From Weissella tructae (GTDB lineage: Bacteria > Bacillota > Bacilli > Lactobacillales > Lactobacillaceae), in assembly GCF_000732905.1 (NCBI RefSeq), contig NZ_CP007588.1:930001-994000 (forward strand): a stretch of DNA of 64,000 nt. Direction: 5' to 3'. Positions 34,539 to 43,248 of the stretch are shown here, piece by piece (position 1 is the stretch's first letter; each line of letters starts with the position of its first letter). Position numbers and translations under genes: made by a program. The notes under the pieces were generated by a model. That model was not told the DNA's origin and did not search any database. It worked only from the letters and a program-made list of their open reading frames with translations.

Positions 34539-34784
34539 TTAGGCACTTTTCTTAATTGGTGCTCCTTGTGAAAAACGTGGATCACCCATATTTTGAATAG
34601 GTCGTATAATAGTCCCTTTTAAAACTAACGCTTTATAATCAACGTTTTCATTTTTCACAAAATAATAAATTGCAAATGCAACACGATATACGGCCATAAA
34701 GATTGATGTAACGACCATTTTTGCGACAACGATTCCAACTAGCACACTGATTAACATCAGGGTAAAACTTAACATACTTAACAT
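34539..34784 (-). CDS. Small membrane protein, 81 residues
   Basis: Not recognised. A long hydrophobic N-terminal half (residues about 1-45, one or two membrane helices: LSFTLMLISVLVGIVVAKMVV then SIFMAVYRVAFAIYYFV) is followed by a polar cytoplasmic tail. GAGGTG lies 6 bases before the start. Upstream are three copies of the operator-like motif GTTWAACYTAAC, also found before the XRE gene, so the XRE protein may control it. Confidence 0.6.
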   Translation of the reverse strand: MLSMLSFTLMLISVLVGIVVAKMVVTSIFMAVYRVAFAIYYFVKNENVDYKALVLKGTIIRPIQNMGDPRFSQGAPIKKSA

Positions 34785-34803
34785 TTCGCACCTCTTTTAT
34801 TAG

Positions 34804-34904
34804 CTTTAACTTAACTTGTTTGTAAAAATAAAACTCAGACTAGCTGAGTCGATATATATATCATATCATTAAGTTAAACTTAACGTAAAGTAGTTAAACC
34901 TAAT
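34804..34904. promoter_or_regulatory. Three operator-like repeats upstream of the small membrane gene
   Basis: CTTTAACTTAAC (34804-34815), GTTAAACTTAAC (34873-34884) and GTTAAACCTAAT (34893-34904) fit the shared pattern GTTWAACYTAAC with at most one mismatch each. A small ACTCAG/CTGAGT hairpin lies between the first two. Confidence 0.55.
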
Positions 34905-34921
34905 TTAAATGTTATGTTTTT

Positions 34922-35377
34922 CTAAACATAGCCACGACGGCGATAATAACTTAATGTTTCGTCTGCGAAGTCTAATGGATAACCAAACTTTTCCATCAGC
35001 ATCCATGGCGCTAATGGTTGATCCGCATATTCACGTATTAAGTGATCTAAGTCAGCTGGTTCTGTCATATAACCAATAACGTTTTCGCGCGCCATAATTT
35101 CATTATTATGGTGACGAATACTGGCCCCATAATCTAACATATTTCCTAAATCGAACATGACATGAAAATATTCTTCGACTAACGTTTGTGCTTTTTCAAA
35201 AGTTGATAGATGTTTATCAATAAAAATATAGGCAGTTGTACCCTTTAAAGTGATAACGCCTGCTAAACCAGACTTCTCTTTTAAAGGCATGTTGTCCAAA
35301 ATGACAGGTGTCAATCCTTCAGCTTGTAGGTCGTCTTCTACTCGCATCAGCAAATCATCATATTGCCTAGTTTGCAT
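34922..35377 (-). CDS. ImmA/IrrE-like putative metallopeptidase
   Basis: 151 residues from the ATG at 35377, which has GAGG 6 bases upstream and overlaps the XRE stop by 11 bases (translational coupling). The active-site region reads TLVEEYFHVMFDLG: the HExxH motif of ImmA/IrrE has Glu in place of the first His, as seen in some lactobacillus relatives. A further His-rich stretch (IRHHNNEIMARENVIGYM) supplies the downstream acidic and His residues. Such proteins cleave or partner with an XRE repressor encoded just upstream. Without the first His, true protease activity is doubtful. Confidence 0.72.
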   Translation of the reverse strand: MQTRQYDDLLMRVEDDLQAEGLTPVILDNMPLKEKSGLAGVITLKGTTAYIFIDKHLSTFEKAQTLVEEYFHVMFDLGNMLDYGASIRHHNNEIMARENVIGYMTEPADLDHLIREYADQPLAPWMLMEKFGYPLDFADETLSYYRRRGYV

Positions 35378-35750
35378 TCCGGTCCTCGTAGTCAGCAATT
35401 AAGCCTTCTACGTATGACTTGGCACGATCAATTACACGTGCGCGTTCATCATCAGGTAATCCTGAGATATCAAGTCCCCAATGGGCTGCCATTAAAATAG
35501 GCTCATCTGATTGCTCGTTCTTGACGACTTGCTCTGGATCTTCAACAAGATCAGACTTATTAATACCGAAGTATTCAGCCATTGTTTCAATTTTATCAAT
35601 ACGTGGGTATGTCTTACCATTTGACCAGTCCGAAATTGTAGCAGTTGATACGCCTACAATTTCTGATAGACGCGCCGCGGTCATACCGTGTTGCTTCAGC
35701 AATCGCTTGATATTCTTACCCATGATTGCCTTGCCTTCAGAAGTTGCCAT
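35367..35750 (-). CDS. XRE-family repressor, partner of ImmA-like gene
   Basis: 127 residues. The N-terminal helix-turn-helix (about 10-65, MTAARLSEIVGVSTATISDWSNG) is typical of phage or mobile-element repressors. The C-terminal half is acidic and helical. AAAGGTG lies 5 bases before the ATG. It forms a two-gene operon with the ImmA-like gene, the layout of ICE and prophage switch modules. No integrase or other phage gene is nearby, though a tRNA-Arg lies just upstream. Confidence 0.78.
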   Translation of the reverse strand: MATSEGKAIMGKNIKRLLKQHGMTAARLSEIVGVSTATISDWSNGKTYPRIDKIETMAEYFGINKSDLVEDPEQVVKNEQSDEPILMAAHWGLDISGLPDDERARVIDRAKSYVEGLIADYEDRNAN

Positions 35751-35793
35751 ATATTCACCTTTTCATGTTTTTATTTATATTATTCATAATAAA

Positions 35794-35827
35794 GGTAAAC
35801 TTAACAAAAAACAAGGTTTAACCTAAC
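35794..35827. promoter_or_regulatory. Two operator-like repeats upstream of the XRE gene
   Basis: GGTAAACTTAAC (35794-35805) and GTTTAACCTAAC (35816-35827) match the motif that also occurs three times before the small membrane gene. They lie between the XRE start and the tRNA-Arg promoter, suggesting autoregulation. Confidence 0.55.
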
Positions 35828-35839
35828 AACCTTTCTGAA

Positions 35840-35868
35840 TTGCTTTTAAATTATGGGTTCGCTATAAT
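35840..35868 (+). promoter_or_regulatory. Promoter of tRNA-Arg
   Basis: TTGCTT (35840-35845) and TATAAT (35863-35868) separated by 17 bases, 14 bases before the tRNA. Confidence 0.82.
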
Positions 35869-35881
35869 TATTTAAGTTATT

Positions 35882-35953
35882 GGACCCGTAGTGTAATGGA
35901 TATCACGTTAGATTCCGGTTCTGGAGATGTGGGTTCGATTCCCGCCGGGTTCA
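35882..35953 (+). tRNA. tRNA-Arg (CCG)
   Basis: 72 bases fold as a cloverleaf: acceptor GGACCCG/CGGGTTC, anticodon loop TTCCGGT with anticodon CCG, T-loop TTCGATT. No CCA is encoded. It reads CGG. A single-gene transcript with its own promoter and terminator. Confidence 0.9.
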
Positions 35954-35967
35954 TAGAGACAATAGTC

Positions 35968-36010
35968 AAAAAGAAAAGCACTACTCAAAAATGAGTAGTG
36001 CTTTTCTTTT
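35968..36010. terminator. Bidirectional terminator after tRNA-Arg
   Basis: A nearly perfect 19-20-base stem: AAAAGAAAAGCACTACTCA pairs with TGAGTAGTGCTTTTCTTTT around four A. It closes both the tRNA unit and the convergent nucleotidase operon. Confidence 0.88.
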
Positions 36011-36018
36011 GTTTAAAC

Positions 36019-37551
36019 TTACTTAGTAACTTTGAATTGCGTTAACGGTGTCATGATATTAGTTCCTTGTTCACTTAAATAATGAATTAAATGATCCGTC
36101 ATACTACCCGGAATTTCTCGAATAGTTTTATTTGGATTAAACATATCAAATCCACCAGCCCCAGTTGCACGATATTGATTCATCGCAACTTCGTAAACAG
36201 CTGTCATCTGAATGGGTCCTTGATTTACTTCTTTCAAATCTTGAACACGATGTCCAACAGGCTGTGTTAAGTCAAAAGTATAATCTATGCCTGACCACAT
36301 ATCATAATTATAATGTTCAACCTTGGGCCATAGATACTTCGGGTTAACGACCACTTCATCCCCATCAATTTGGAAATACCCTGCGTTAACTTCCAATGCA
36401 TCTTTGATGTCCTGTCCTGTTAAACGTTGCACGACCACTTCATTCGGATAAATGTAGTTAGTCATGATGTCGCGACGTGTAACCGACTTACGCAAACCTT
36501 GAACCTCATCATTAAATAATGCGGTAGAAGCAATTTTTGTATCACTAACGTCCATTTGAACCGTGTTGACCAAATCAATATAGGGATGTCCTGCCATTCG
36601 GGCAGCAAAATGATCCGTAATGTTCATATCCTTTGGCATGGTCACAATTGGTGTATCCAACCATTGGTCAGTGAGTACCTGAACCGGCTCAATTAATTTT
36701 TGCACAACAGTGTTTACAGCCATGTGTTCAGTTTCAAGCAACTGAGCTTCTGTGCTCATCACTTTGTTGGCCGCATCTAATTGCAAATCAATTTTACCAA
36801 TTGCTTCACCACGATAACCCGGTTGGGTCACAGGTGTACCTGCAATATGTGTCGCAATCTTGCGATGTTGATGCCCGGTAACAACTGCATCAACACCTGG
36901 CAACAAGGCTAATTCATATCCTTGGTTTTCACCTGATAACGTTTCAGTTGGCTTACCAGTTTCTAAATCACGTTCAATTCCACCATGATAGGCCACCACG
37001 ATAATATCTACCTTGGGACGTAACTCATCAACGTATTTCTTAACGGTTGTCACTGGGTCGAGAAAACGCAAATGTTCGATATGCGTGTCTGTTTCCCAGT
37101 TCGGTACATATTGCGTTGTAACCCCAATAATTGCTGTCTTGATACCAAGCTTTTCAATCAACCGGTATGGTTGACCGATAAAGGGCTTACCTGTTTCGCT
37201 ATCCACGACATTCGCATTTAACAGGTATTCATTATCTTTATACAACTTTTCTAGGAAATCACGGCCATAATTAAATTCATGATTACCTAATATTTGCGCA
37301 TCATAGCCAATTGCTTCAGCTAGCGTATTAAAGGTCGTTAATTGCTCTTGTTGCTTCGCATAATCTGTTAGCGGTGATCCTTGAATAAAATCACCATTCT
37401 CAATCATAATCGTGACATCCCCGTCACTTTGCTCTTTTAAAGCGGTTGCGCTTTTGGCCAAGCCAAAATTCTTCTCGGTATACGGATACCGGAAATCATC
37501 TGGCAACACATATCCGTGAACATCTGATGTTGATAAGATACTAACTTTCAT
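36019..37551 (-). CDS. Cytosolic metallophosphatase / 5'-nucleotidase (UshA/CpdB family)
   Basis: 510 residues. Metallophosphoesterase motifs STSDVHGYV, ENGDFIQGSPL, LGNHEFNYG and AYHGG, GHQH are in order in the N-terminal half. The C-terminal half is the 5'-nucleotidase domain that binds the base. No signal peptide is present, so it should act inside the cell on imported or internal nucleotides, 2',3'-cyclic nucleotides or related phosphoesters. It is the last gene of the phnD-phnC-phnE-phnE operon (10-base gap), which suggests the transporter brings in a compound it dephosphorylates. Confidence 0.85.
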   Translation of the reverse strand: MKVSILSTSDVHGYVLPDDFRYPYTEKNFGLAKSATALKEQSDGDVTIMIENGDFIQGSPLTDYAKQQEQLTTFNTLAEAIGYDAQILGNHEFNYGRDFLEKLYKDNEYLLNANVVDSETGKPFIGQPYRLIEKLGIKTAIIGVTTQYVPNWETDTHIEHLRFLDPVTTVKKYVDELRPKVDIIVVAYHGGIERDLETGKPTETLSGENQGYELALLPGVDAVVTGHQHRKIATHIAGTPVTQPGYRGEAIGKIDLQLDAANKVMSTEAQLLETEHMAVNTVVQKLIEPVQVLTDQWLDTPIVTMPKDMNITDHFAARMAGHPYIDLVNTVQMDVSDTKIASTALFNDEVQGLRKSVTRRDIMTNYIYPNEVVVQRLTGQDIKDALEVNAGYFQIDGDEVVVNPKYLWPKVEHYNYDMWSGIDYTFDLTQPVGHRVQDLKEVNQGPIQMTAVYEVAMNQYRATGAGGFDMFNPNKTIREIPGSMTDHLIHYLSEQGTNIMTPLTQFKVTK

Positions 37552-37561
37552 GCTCTACCTC

Positions 37562-38353
37562 CTAGACAATACGACGACGAATAGCCCCTGAAATGTAATC
37601 AATGACGGTAACCATAATAATGATTCCGACCAAGATAATTCCAACACGTTCCCAGTTTCGCGTTTGTAACGCAAAAATAAGTGGTGTTCCAATTCCACCA
37701 GCACCCACAATACCTAAAATAGACGCAGAACGAACTGAAATTTCAAAACGATATAGCGTGTAGTTTAAAAATTCAGGCAATACAGTTGGGAATGTTGCCA
37801 AATTCAATGCTGATAATGGCGTTCCTCCAGCACTAATAATGGCCTCTTCTGGTCGACGGTCAACGTTTTCAACTGCTTCACTGAACAACTTCCCAAGCAT
37901 TCCAATGGAATGAATAGAAACAGCCAATACACCCGCGTATGCTCCTGGTCCAACAGCCTTAATAAACATCAAGGCTAATACAATTTCAGGGAATACACGA
38001 ATCACTGTTAGTACAAATTTACCAATCATTGATTGTACCTGAAACTTCTTTGATGTATGTGCTGCCCAAAAAGCAAATGGCACAGACAAAATCGCTGAAA
38101 TAAATGTTCCAAGGAATGCAATCGCCAATGTTTCAATCAAGGCTTGAATTAAATCTTCCCCCTCAGGGTTATAAATATAAGCCCAGTCAGGATTTAACAG
38201 CCCAGAGAAAATCGCTTTTGTAATTGTCCCCGCTTGTTCTTTAATCGGTGAAAATCCAACACCCATAAAAGCCCAAATATAGATAGCAACGACAACAAAG
38301 GTAATCATCCAGGGACGTGACTTTTGCCACAGTGTTTTTTGTCCAATCTTCAT
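37562..38353 (-). CDS. phnE: Phosphonate-type ABC transporter permease, second copy
   Basis: 263 residues with about six membrane helices and the permease EAA-like motif region (AIISAGGTPLSALNLATFPTVLP). PhnE family. Forms a heterodimeric channel with the neighbouring PhnE. It overlaps the preceding phnE by one base, so translation is coupled. Likely substrates are phosphonates, phosphite or phosphate esters. Confidence 0.88.
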   Translation of the reverse strand: MKIGQKTLWQKSRPWMITFVVVAIYIWAFMGVGFSPIKEQAGTITKAIFSGLLNPDWAYIYNPEGEDLIQALIETLAIAFLGTFISAILSVPFAFWAAHTSKKFQVQSMIGKFVLTVIRVFPEIVLALMFIKAVGPGAYAGVLAVSIHSIGMLGKLFSEAVENVDRRPEEAIISAGGTPLSALNLATFPTVLPEFLNYTLYRFEISVRSASILGIVGAGGIGTPLIFALQTRNWERVGIILVGIIIMVTVIDYISGAIRRRIV

Positions 38354-39132
38354 TATGACAATGCCTCCCGTAAATGATTTGATAATGCATCAACCAATAC
38401 AACAACAACCAGAATACCTAATACAACGATGATTGTTCGATCGTAACGGAACATTGACATCGTTTGTTCTAAGTACAATCCAACTCCACCCGCTCCAACA
38501 TATCCAAGAACCGTTGAAGAACGAATATTAATCTCTAATGCATATAGGAAATAAGACGCAAATTGATTCAATACTTGTGGAATAATCGCAAACGTAATAC
38601 GTTGTGGCATGTTCGCACCACTCGCTGTTAATGCTTCCACTGGTCCAGCATCAATTGTTTCAATCGCTTCATAAAATAGCTTTGAAATCATTCCAAAACT
38701 AAAAATCGCAATGGCTAGTACCCCGGCCATCGGACCAATCCCGACAATCGCAACGAACACAGCTGCCAATAGCATTTCTGGTACCGCACGAATAATATTT
38801 AGAATAAAACGAACTGCCCCACGGACAACAGAATTAGTCACGATATTATTTGAGGCCAATAAACTGATTGGCAAAGCCGCTGCCGCACCTAGTAGCGTTC
38901 CTACTAGCGCCATTTGAATCGTTTGCATGATTGCAGGAATAATAACCATCATGTATGCCCAATCTGGATGTAGCATTTGCTTCCAAATGACACCAAATTC
39001 AACCCAATTAAAGTCTCCAGTTACCCCGACAATGCTAGCAGTTTGTAGAATCATCAAAACAAATAAGACCAGTAACAACACCGTTTTAAGATGCCATTGT
39101 TCAGCTACTGTTCGTGTTGGTAATTGATTCAT
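38353..39132 (-). CDS. phnE: Phosphonate-type ABC transporter permease
   Basis: 259 residues, about six membrane helices, PhnE family ([24 protein letters not shown] is the cytoplasmic loop contacting the ATPase, spanning about residues 165-188). It overlaps phnC by ATGA. Two permease genes in tandem are normal for PhnDCEE systems. Confidence 0.88.
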   Translation of the reverse strand: MNQLPTRTVAEQWHLKTVLLLVLFVLMILQTASIVGVTGDFNWVEFGVIWKQMLHPDWAYMMVIIPAIMQTIQMALVGTLLGAAAALPISLLASNNIVTNSVVRGAVRFILNIIRAVPEMLLAAVFVAIVGIGPMAGVLAIAIFSFGMISKLFYEAIETIDAGPVEALTASGANMPQRITFAIIPQVLNQFASYFLYALEINIRSSTVLGYVGAGGVGLYLEQTMSMFRYDRTIIVVLGILVVVVLVDALSNHLREALS

Positions 39133-39902
39133 GCTAGTTCCTCGCCTGACTTACCCGTGTAAATCTCTGAGAAGTCATTTTCTGTTACTTCAGCGATTGG
39201 CTTATCATAAACTAATTCACCACCACGAAGACCGACAATACGTGTTGCATAACTCATGGCCAACGGCACACTGTGCAAGTTAACAATGACTGTCATCCCC
39301 AATTCTTCGTTCAACTTCTTCAAGTCATCCATAACCGTTTTCGTTGTACGAGGATCTAGTGATGCAATTGGTTCATCAGCCAAGATAATATCTGGAGATT
39401 GCATCAATGCACGCGCAATGGCAACACGTTGTTGTTGTCCACCTGACAGTTGATCTGCACGAACATAGTATTTATCAAGCAAGCCGACACGTTCCAAGTT
39501 TTGAACAGCCTTTTCTTTATCTTCAGGCGTAAAGAAGCCCATCATGCTATCAAATGTTGAATAGTATCCGACACGTCCTGATAGCACATTCCGTGCAACG
39601 CTTGAACGCTTAACTAAATTAAAGTTTTGGAAAATCATCGCAATGTTACGACGCAATTCACGTAACTTCTTTCCTTTAGCTTTGGTAATATCTTCACCAT
39701 CAATCAAAATTTCACCTGAAGTTACATCATGTAATTGGTTAATCGCACGTAGTAATGTACTCTTACCAGCTCCAGATAGACCAACAATCACCACAAATTC
39801 TCCGGCTTTAATATCCAAATTGATATTATTTAGCCCGATTGTGCTATTATCATAAATCTTTGAAACTTGCTTAATGCTAACGTTACCTTTTTCCGTGTTC
39901 AT
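39129..39902 (-). CDS. phnC: Phosphonate-type ABC transporter ATPase
   Basis: 257 residues. Walker [11 protein letters not shown]-loop [13 protein letters not shown] signature [15 protein letters not shown] and Walker B IILADEP are intact. PhnC family by gene context and the [17 protein letters not shown] pattern. Energises import together with the two PhnE permeases. AAGGAG precedes the ATG. Confidence 0.93.
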   Translation of the reverse strand: MNTEKGNVSIKQVSKIYDNSTIGLNNINLDIKAGEFVVIVGLSGAGKSTLLRAINQLHDVTSGEILIDGEDITKAKGKKLRELRRNIAMIFQNFNLVKRSSVARNVLSGRVGYYSTFDSMMGFFTPEDKEKAVQNLERVGLLDKYYVRADQLSGGQQQRVAIARALMQSPDIILADEPIASLDPRTTKTVMDDLKKLNEELGMTVIVNLHSVPLAMSYATRIVGLRGGELVYDKPIAEVTENDFSEIYTGKSGEELA

Positions 39903-39936
39903 CTTCTGCTCCTTTAAACACTAAGTATCCCTAGGT

Positions 39937-40887
39937 TTATTTCATGTTATCAATATAATCTTGGTATTCGCGTACAATATTGTAATTCTTGTCAGAAGAC
40001 TTTGTAACACCTAGCCAGCGATAAACATCCTTCATCACTTGCTTTCCTTCTTCATCTTCATTAAAAATTGTCATCATCGCGTCTTGAATCTTTTGTGTAT
40101 CTTCTGCTGAAATTCCTGAACGAATTGTAATGTTATCGTTAGGAATTGGTTGTGTGTACTTAATCACACGTGTATCTTCGTAAACAGTTGGATGATCTGG
40201 TTTAACAATGTTACGTGCTTCTTCAAATACGAACGCTGCATCAGTATCACCATTCAAAACAGACAGGATACCTTGGTCATGTCCCTTAACGGTAACTAAC
40301 TTGCTATCCTTCAAAACATTCAACTTATCTTCCTTGTCCAAATCAACAGTTTGGAAAATGAATCCTGAGTCAGATGTTGTATTTTGAACGGCAATTGACT
40401 TCCCCTTCAAATCTTCAGGTGACTTGATGTCTGAATCCTTCTTAACCAGGACAACTCCACGGTATGAACCTGTTAATTCATCTGTTTGTGATCCATCATT
40501 CTTCTTACTATCCATTTCATAACGTTGTGCTTGTAATAGCACTTCGGCACCATACTTCTCGTGCGCATATACATATGGATGTGGTGGCAAGAATCCCAAA
40601 TCAATTTGCTTTGATCCTAATGCTTCAACCACAGTATTATAGTCTGTTGAAACTGAAACATGTACTGGCATGTTTAGTTCCTTTGACAATAGCTTTTCTA
40701 GTGGCTTTGTGCGTGCTTCCATCTTATCTGCTTGTGATGATGGCACGAATTGAATACGTAGTTCTTTCAATGGCCCATCTTGAGTTTTAGCATCTTGACC
40801 TGTACTTTGCCATGCATTAAACCCAATATATCCACCAACAGCGATAATAATCGCACCAATAACCAACCAAAAATTCTTCTTTGACAT
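39937..40887 (-). CDS. phnD: PhnD-like substrate-binding protein, no lipobox
   Basis: 316 residues. One N-terminal hydrophobic segment (about 5-25), then a periplasmic-binding-type domain with the PhnD hallmarks FVPSSQADKMEARTKPLEKLL, STDYNTVVEALGSKQIDLGFLPP and GHDQGILSVLNGDTDAAFV. Binding proteins of Gram-positives are usually lipoproteins, but no Cys follows the hydrophobic stretch. It is therefore probably anchored by the uncleaved helix. First gene of the transport operon, with its own strong promoter. A close paralogue lies upstream. Confidence 0.9.
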   Translation of the reverse strand: MSKKNFWLVIGAIIIAVGGYIGFNAWQSTGQDAKTQDGPLKELRIQFVPSSQADKMEARTKPLEKLLSKELNMPVHVSVSTDYNTVVEALGSKQIDLGFLPPHPYVYAHEKYGAEVLLQAQRYEMDSKKNDGSQTDELTGSYRGVVLVKKDSDIKSPEDLKGKSIAVQNTTSDSGFIFQTVDLDKEDKLNVLKDSKLVTVKGHDQGILSVLNGDTDAAFVFEEARNIVKPDHPTVYEDTRVIKYTQPIPNDNITIRSGISAEDTQKIQDAMMTIFNEDEEGKQVMKDVYRWLGVTKSSDKNYNIVREYQDYIDNMK

Positions 40888-40934
40888 TTACCTTCTTGCT
40901 CCTTTTAACCTTATCCTCTAAACCTATCTGGTAA

Positions 40935-40963
40935 AGAATAATCTCGTCGCAATCAGTTGTCAA
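40935..40963 (-). promoter_or_regulatory. Promoter of the phnD-phnC-phnE-phnE operon
   Basis: TTGACA (40958-40963) and TATTCT (40935-40940) separated by 17 bases. The rest of the 411-base gap is AT-rich and holds only the hairpin at 41196-41235. Confidence 0.85.
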
Positions 40964-41195
40964 CACAACACAATGGGATATTTTTTTCAAGTGTTTTTCA
41001 CTTCACATACCAATTTTTATTCAACCAGATGTCTACAAATAGCCTAGCATTGCTCTTCATAGCCATTATGATTAGATAATTACTGGCTTTCCATAGCTCT
41101 CTGTCTTTATAACAAAAACTAACTATTTGTTAGATTTCATAGAAAACACCCCTAATTCAGCATTAAATTTCACAAAGTATATTTTTTCTCAACAA

Positions 41196-41235
41196 AACCC
41201 TAGGCATTAAAGATGACTCTTTAATCCCCAGGGTT
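41196..41235 (-). terminator. Hairpin after the upstream phnD paralogue
   Basis: AACCCT/AGGGTT outer arms and a perfect ATTAAAGA-TGAC-TCTTTAAT inner hairpin, followed on the minus strand by GTTTTGTT. It likely ends the upstream phnD transcript. Confidence 0.65.
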
Positions 41236-41298
41236 CCGTCATAGATGTGATATTAAACCCACCTCATCAGTTGATTCAATATACCATCACGTTTCTCA

Positions 41299-42246
41299 TT
41301 AATTCATGTCATCAATGTACTTTTGGTATTCACGAACAATATCAAAGTTAGAATCCTTAGACTTTGTTACCCCAGACCAGCTGTAAACTTCTTCCATAAC
41401 CTTCTTACCTTCAGCGTTTTCGTTAAAGATCTTCAACATGGCATCTTGGATGCGCTTTGCATCAGATTCTGAAATTCCAGCACGCAATGTAATTGTGTCA
41501 TTTGGAATTGGTTGTGTAAACTTCACCACACGTGTGTTCTTAAACACATCTGGTTGGTCCTTCTTAACAACATTACGAGCATCTTCAAACATAAAGGCAG
41601 CGTCTGTATCACCATTCAATACTGATAGAACACCTTGATCATGTCCCTTAACTGTAATTAGCTTGGCATCCTTCACAACATTTAAGTTGTCATCCTTGTT
41701 CAAATCAACAGCTGGGAAAATGTATCCGGCATCTGAAGTTGTGTTTTGAACTGCGATTGACTTACCCTTCAAATCTTCAGGTGACTTGATGTCTGAGTCT
41801 TCACGAACCAACACCATTCCACGGTAAGTATCTGATAGCTTGTCTGTTGCAGCACCATCATTGTTGCTTGGGTCAATTCCGAAGCGTTGTGATTGCAATA
41901 GCACTTCTGCGCCATACTTTTCATGTGCATAAACATATGGATGTGGTGGCAAGAATCCCATATCTACTTGCTTAGATCCAAGTGCTTCAACCACTGTGTT
42001 GTAATCTGTAGAAACAGATACATTCACGGGAATACCTAATTCATTAGACAATAGCTTTTCCAATGGCTTTGCTTTCGCTTCCATTGTGTCAGCTTGAGAA
42101 GACGGCACTAATTGAATGTTTAGTTCTTTCAATGCTTCATTCTTATCATCCTTTGCGTCACTTTTGGTTACAGCGTTATAACCAAAAAATCCCCCAATAG
42201 CAATAATCACAATAACAGCAATACTCCAAAAACCTTTTTTAGACAT
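41299..42246 (-). CDS. phnD: PhnD-like substrate-binding protein, tandem paralogue, no lipobox
   Basis: 315 residues, very similar to the phnD at 39937-40887 over its whole length (for example FLPPHPYVYAHEKYGAEVLL is identical in both). It has the same N-terminal anchor without a lipobox Cys. It has its own promoter and a hairpin after it, so it can be made independently of the ATPase and permeases. It may offer a second substrate specificity or affinity to the same transporter. Confidence 0.88.
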   Translation of the reverse strand: MSKKGFWSIAVIVIIAIGGFFGYNAVTKSDAKDDKNEALKELNIQLVPSSQADTMEAKAKPLEKLLSNELGIPVNVSVSTDYNTVVEALGSKQVDMGFLPPHPYVYAHEKYGAEVLLQSQRFGIDPSNNDGAATDKLSDTYRGMVLVREDSDIKSPEDLKGKSIAVQNTTSDAGYIFPAVDLNKDDNLNVVKDAKLITVKGHDQGVLSVLNGDTDAAFMFEDARNVVKKDQPDVFKNTRVVKFTQPIPNDTITLRAGISESDAKRIQDAMLKIFNENAEGKKVMEEVYSWSGVTKSKDSNFDIVREYQKYIDDMN

Positions 42247-42291
42247 TTGATCAGTAGCTCCTTATTATTCGTTGGCGACATTTACAACATA

Positions 42292-42320
42292 AGCATAAAG
42301 GCGAACATTACGTTTGTCAA
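42292..42320 (-). promoter_or_regulatory. Promoter of the upstream phnD paralogue
   Basis: TTGACA (42315-42320) and TATGCT (42292-42297) with 17 bases between. The remaining 320 bases up to the next gene are AT-rich; nothing else was seen apart from the terminator at 42592-42633. Confidence 0.85.
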
Positions 42321-42591
42321 CGCTCTAAACACGCCCTAAAAACCATTAAATATCGAACTAAAATGAGAAATAATAATAATATGGTGTAAATTCACGAAAG
42401 AAATGCTAGTTAGTTAAACGATGTACTACCCTTAACTATCACATCTTGTCATTTCGACATTTTATTTCCTTGGCACCTGATTTTCTCATTTTTAATGATT
42501 ATATTTGGAATTATTTTTTTATATTTTATACAAAATATTCTGCTATCTAATTCAGATGTATACACGTCCCTAGATATATCTATTAATTAAG

Positions 42592-42633
42592 GCAATAAAA
42601 AACGACCCATTTCATAACGAAAGGGTCGTTTTT
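42592..42633 (-). terminator. Terminator of the HdeD-like gene
   Basis: AACGACCC pairs with GGGTCGTT with an inner TTTC/GAAA stem; T-run on the minus strand. Confidence 0.8.
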
Positions 42634-42643
42634 AGCGTATTCA

Positions 42644-43162
42644 TTAGAAAGCCGTAACAATGTTCATAATTCCATATACTAGGAAGTATGCTCCCAACAA
42701 CGCAACAGCAACTCCAACAGCCGCAACTGGGTTGAACAATAGGAAGAACCCTAGTACAATACCCAAAATTGCCATAATCACAATGAACCAGTATAGTCCT
42801 GTTGATGCAGCCTTAACAAAGCGTGCAGCGAACAGCTCAAACATTGAGTCCATGATTAATGCCATACTCAACATGATCCAAATATATGTGACACCTGATG
42901 CTGGTACAACCAACACTAGAATTCCCAACAAAATATCTAGAACAGCTGAAAATGTTAATACACCAGTATTTGTCATCCCCATTGAACGTAAGGCGTTACG
43001 ATTTGCAAAACGCATCACACCATTGATGATTAGGAAAAGTCCAACCATCCAAACTAAACTAATCACAGCTGACGCTGGATTGGCTAATACAAAATATGCT
43101 AATCCTACTGATAAAATTCCCAATAGTAACTTCACGATATCAAAACCAGTATTCTTATTCAT
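42644..43162 (-). CDS. HdeD-like membrane protein (DUF308)
   Basis: 172 residues, almost entirely hydrophobic: six predicted membrane helices as three repeated pairs, the HdeD/DUF308 layout. Segments such as GLFLIINGVMRFANR and YFLVYGIMNIVTAF show the repeated G-x-x-x-I-x-x-G pattern. Linked to acid stress in enterobacteria, with no firm role in lactic acid bacteria. GGAGAGG precedes the start. Monocistronic. Confidence 0.8.
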   Translation of the reverse strand: MNKNTGFDIVKLLLGILSVGLAYFVLANPASAVISLVWMVGLFLIINGVMRFANRNALRSMGMTNTGVLTFSAVLDILLGILVLVVPASGVTYIWIMLSMALIMDSMFELFAARFVKAASTGLYWFIVIMAILGIVLGFFLLFNPVAAVGVAVALLGAYFLVYGIMNIVTAF

Positions 43163-43248
43163 AAGACCTCTCCCCTTACAATTAGTATGTTACATATATA
43201 TTATATCACATTGACATAATTATAATGAGAAAATCCTAATAAATAATA

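Noticed and set aside
35882-36010. Attachment site for a mobile element at tRNA-Arg, given the XRE/ImmA pair beside it
   Set aside because: No integrase, no repeated tRNA 3' end and no element-like genes were found; the tRNA end runs straight into its terminator.
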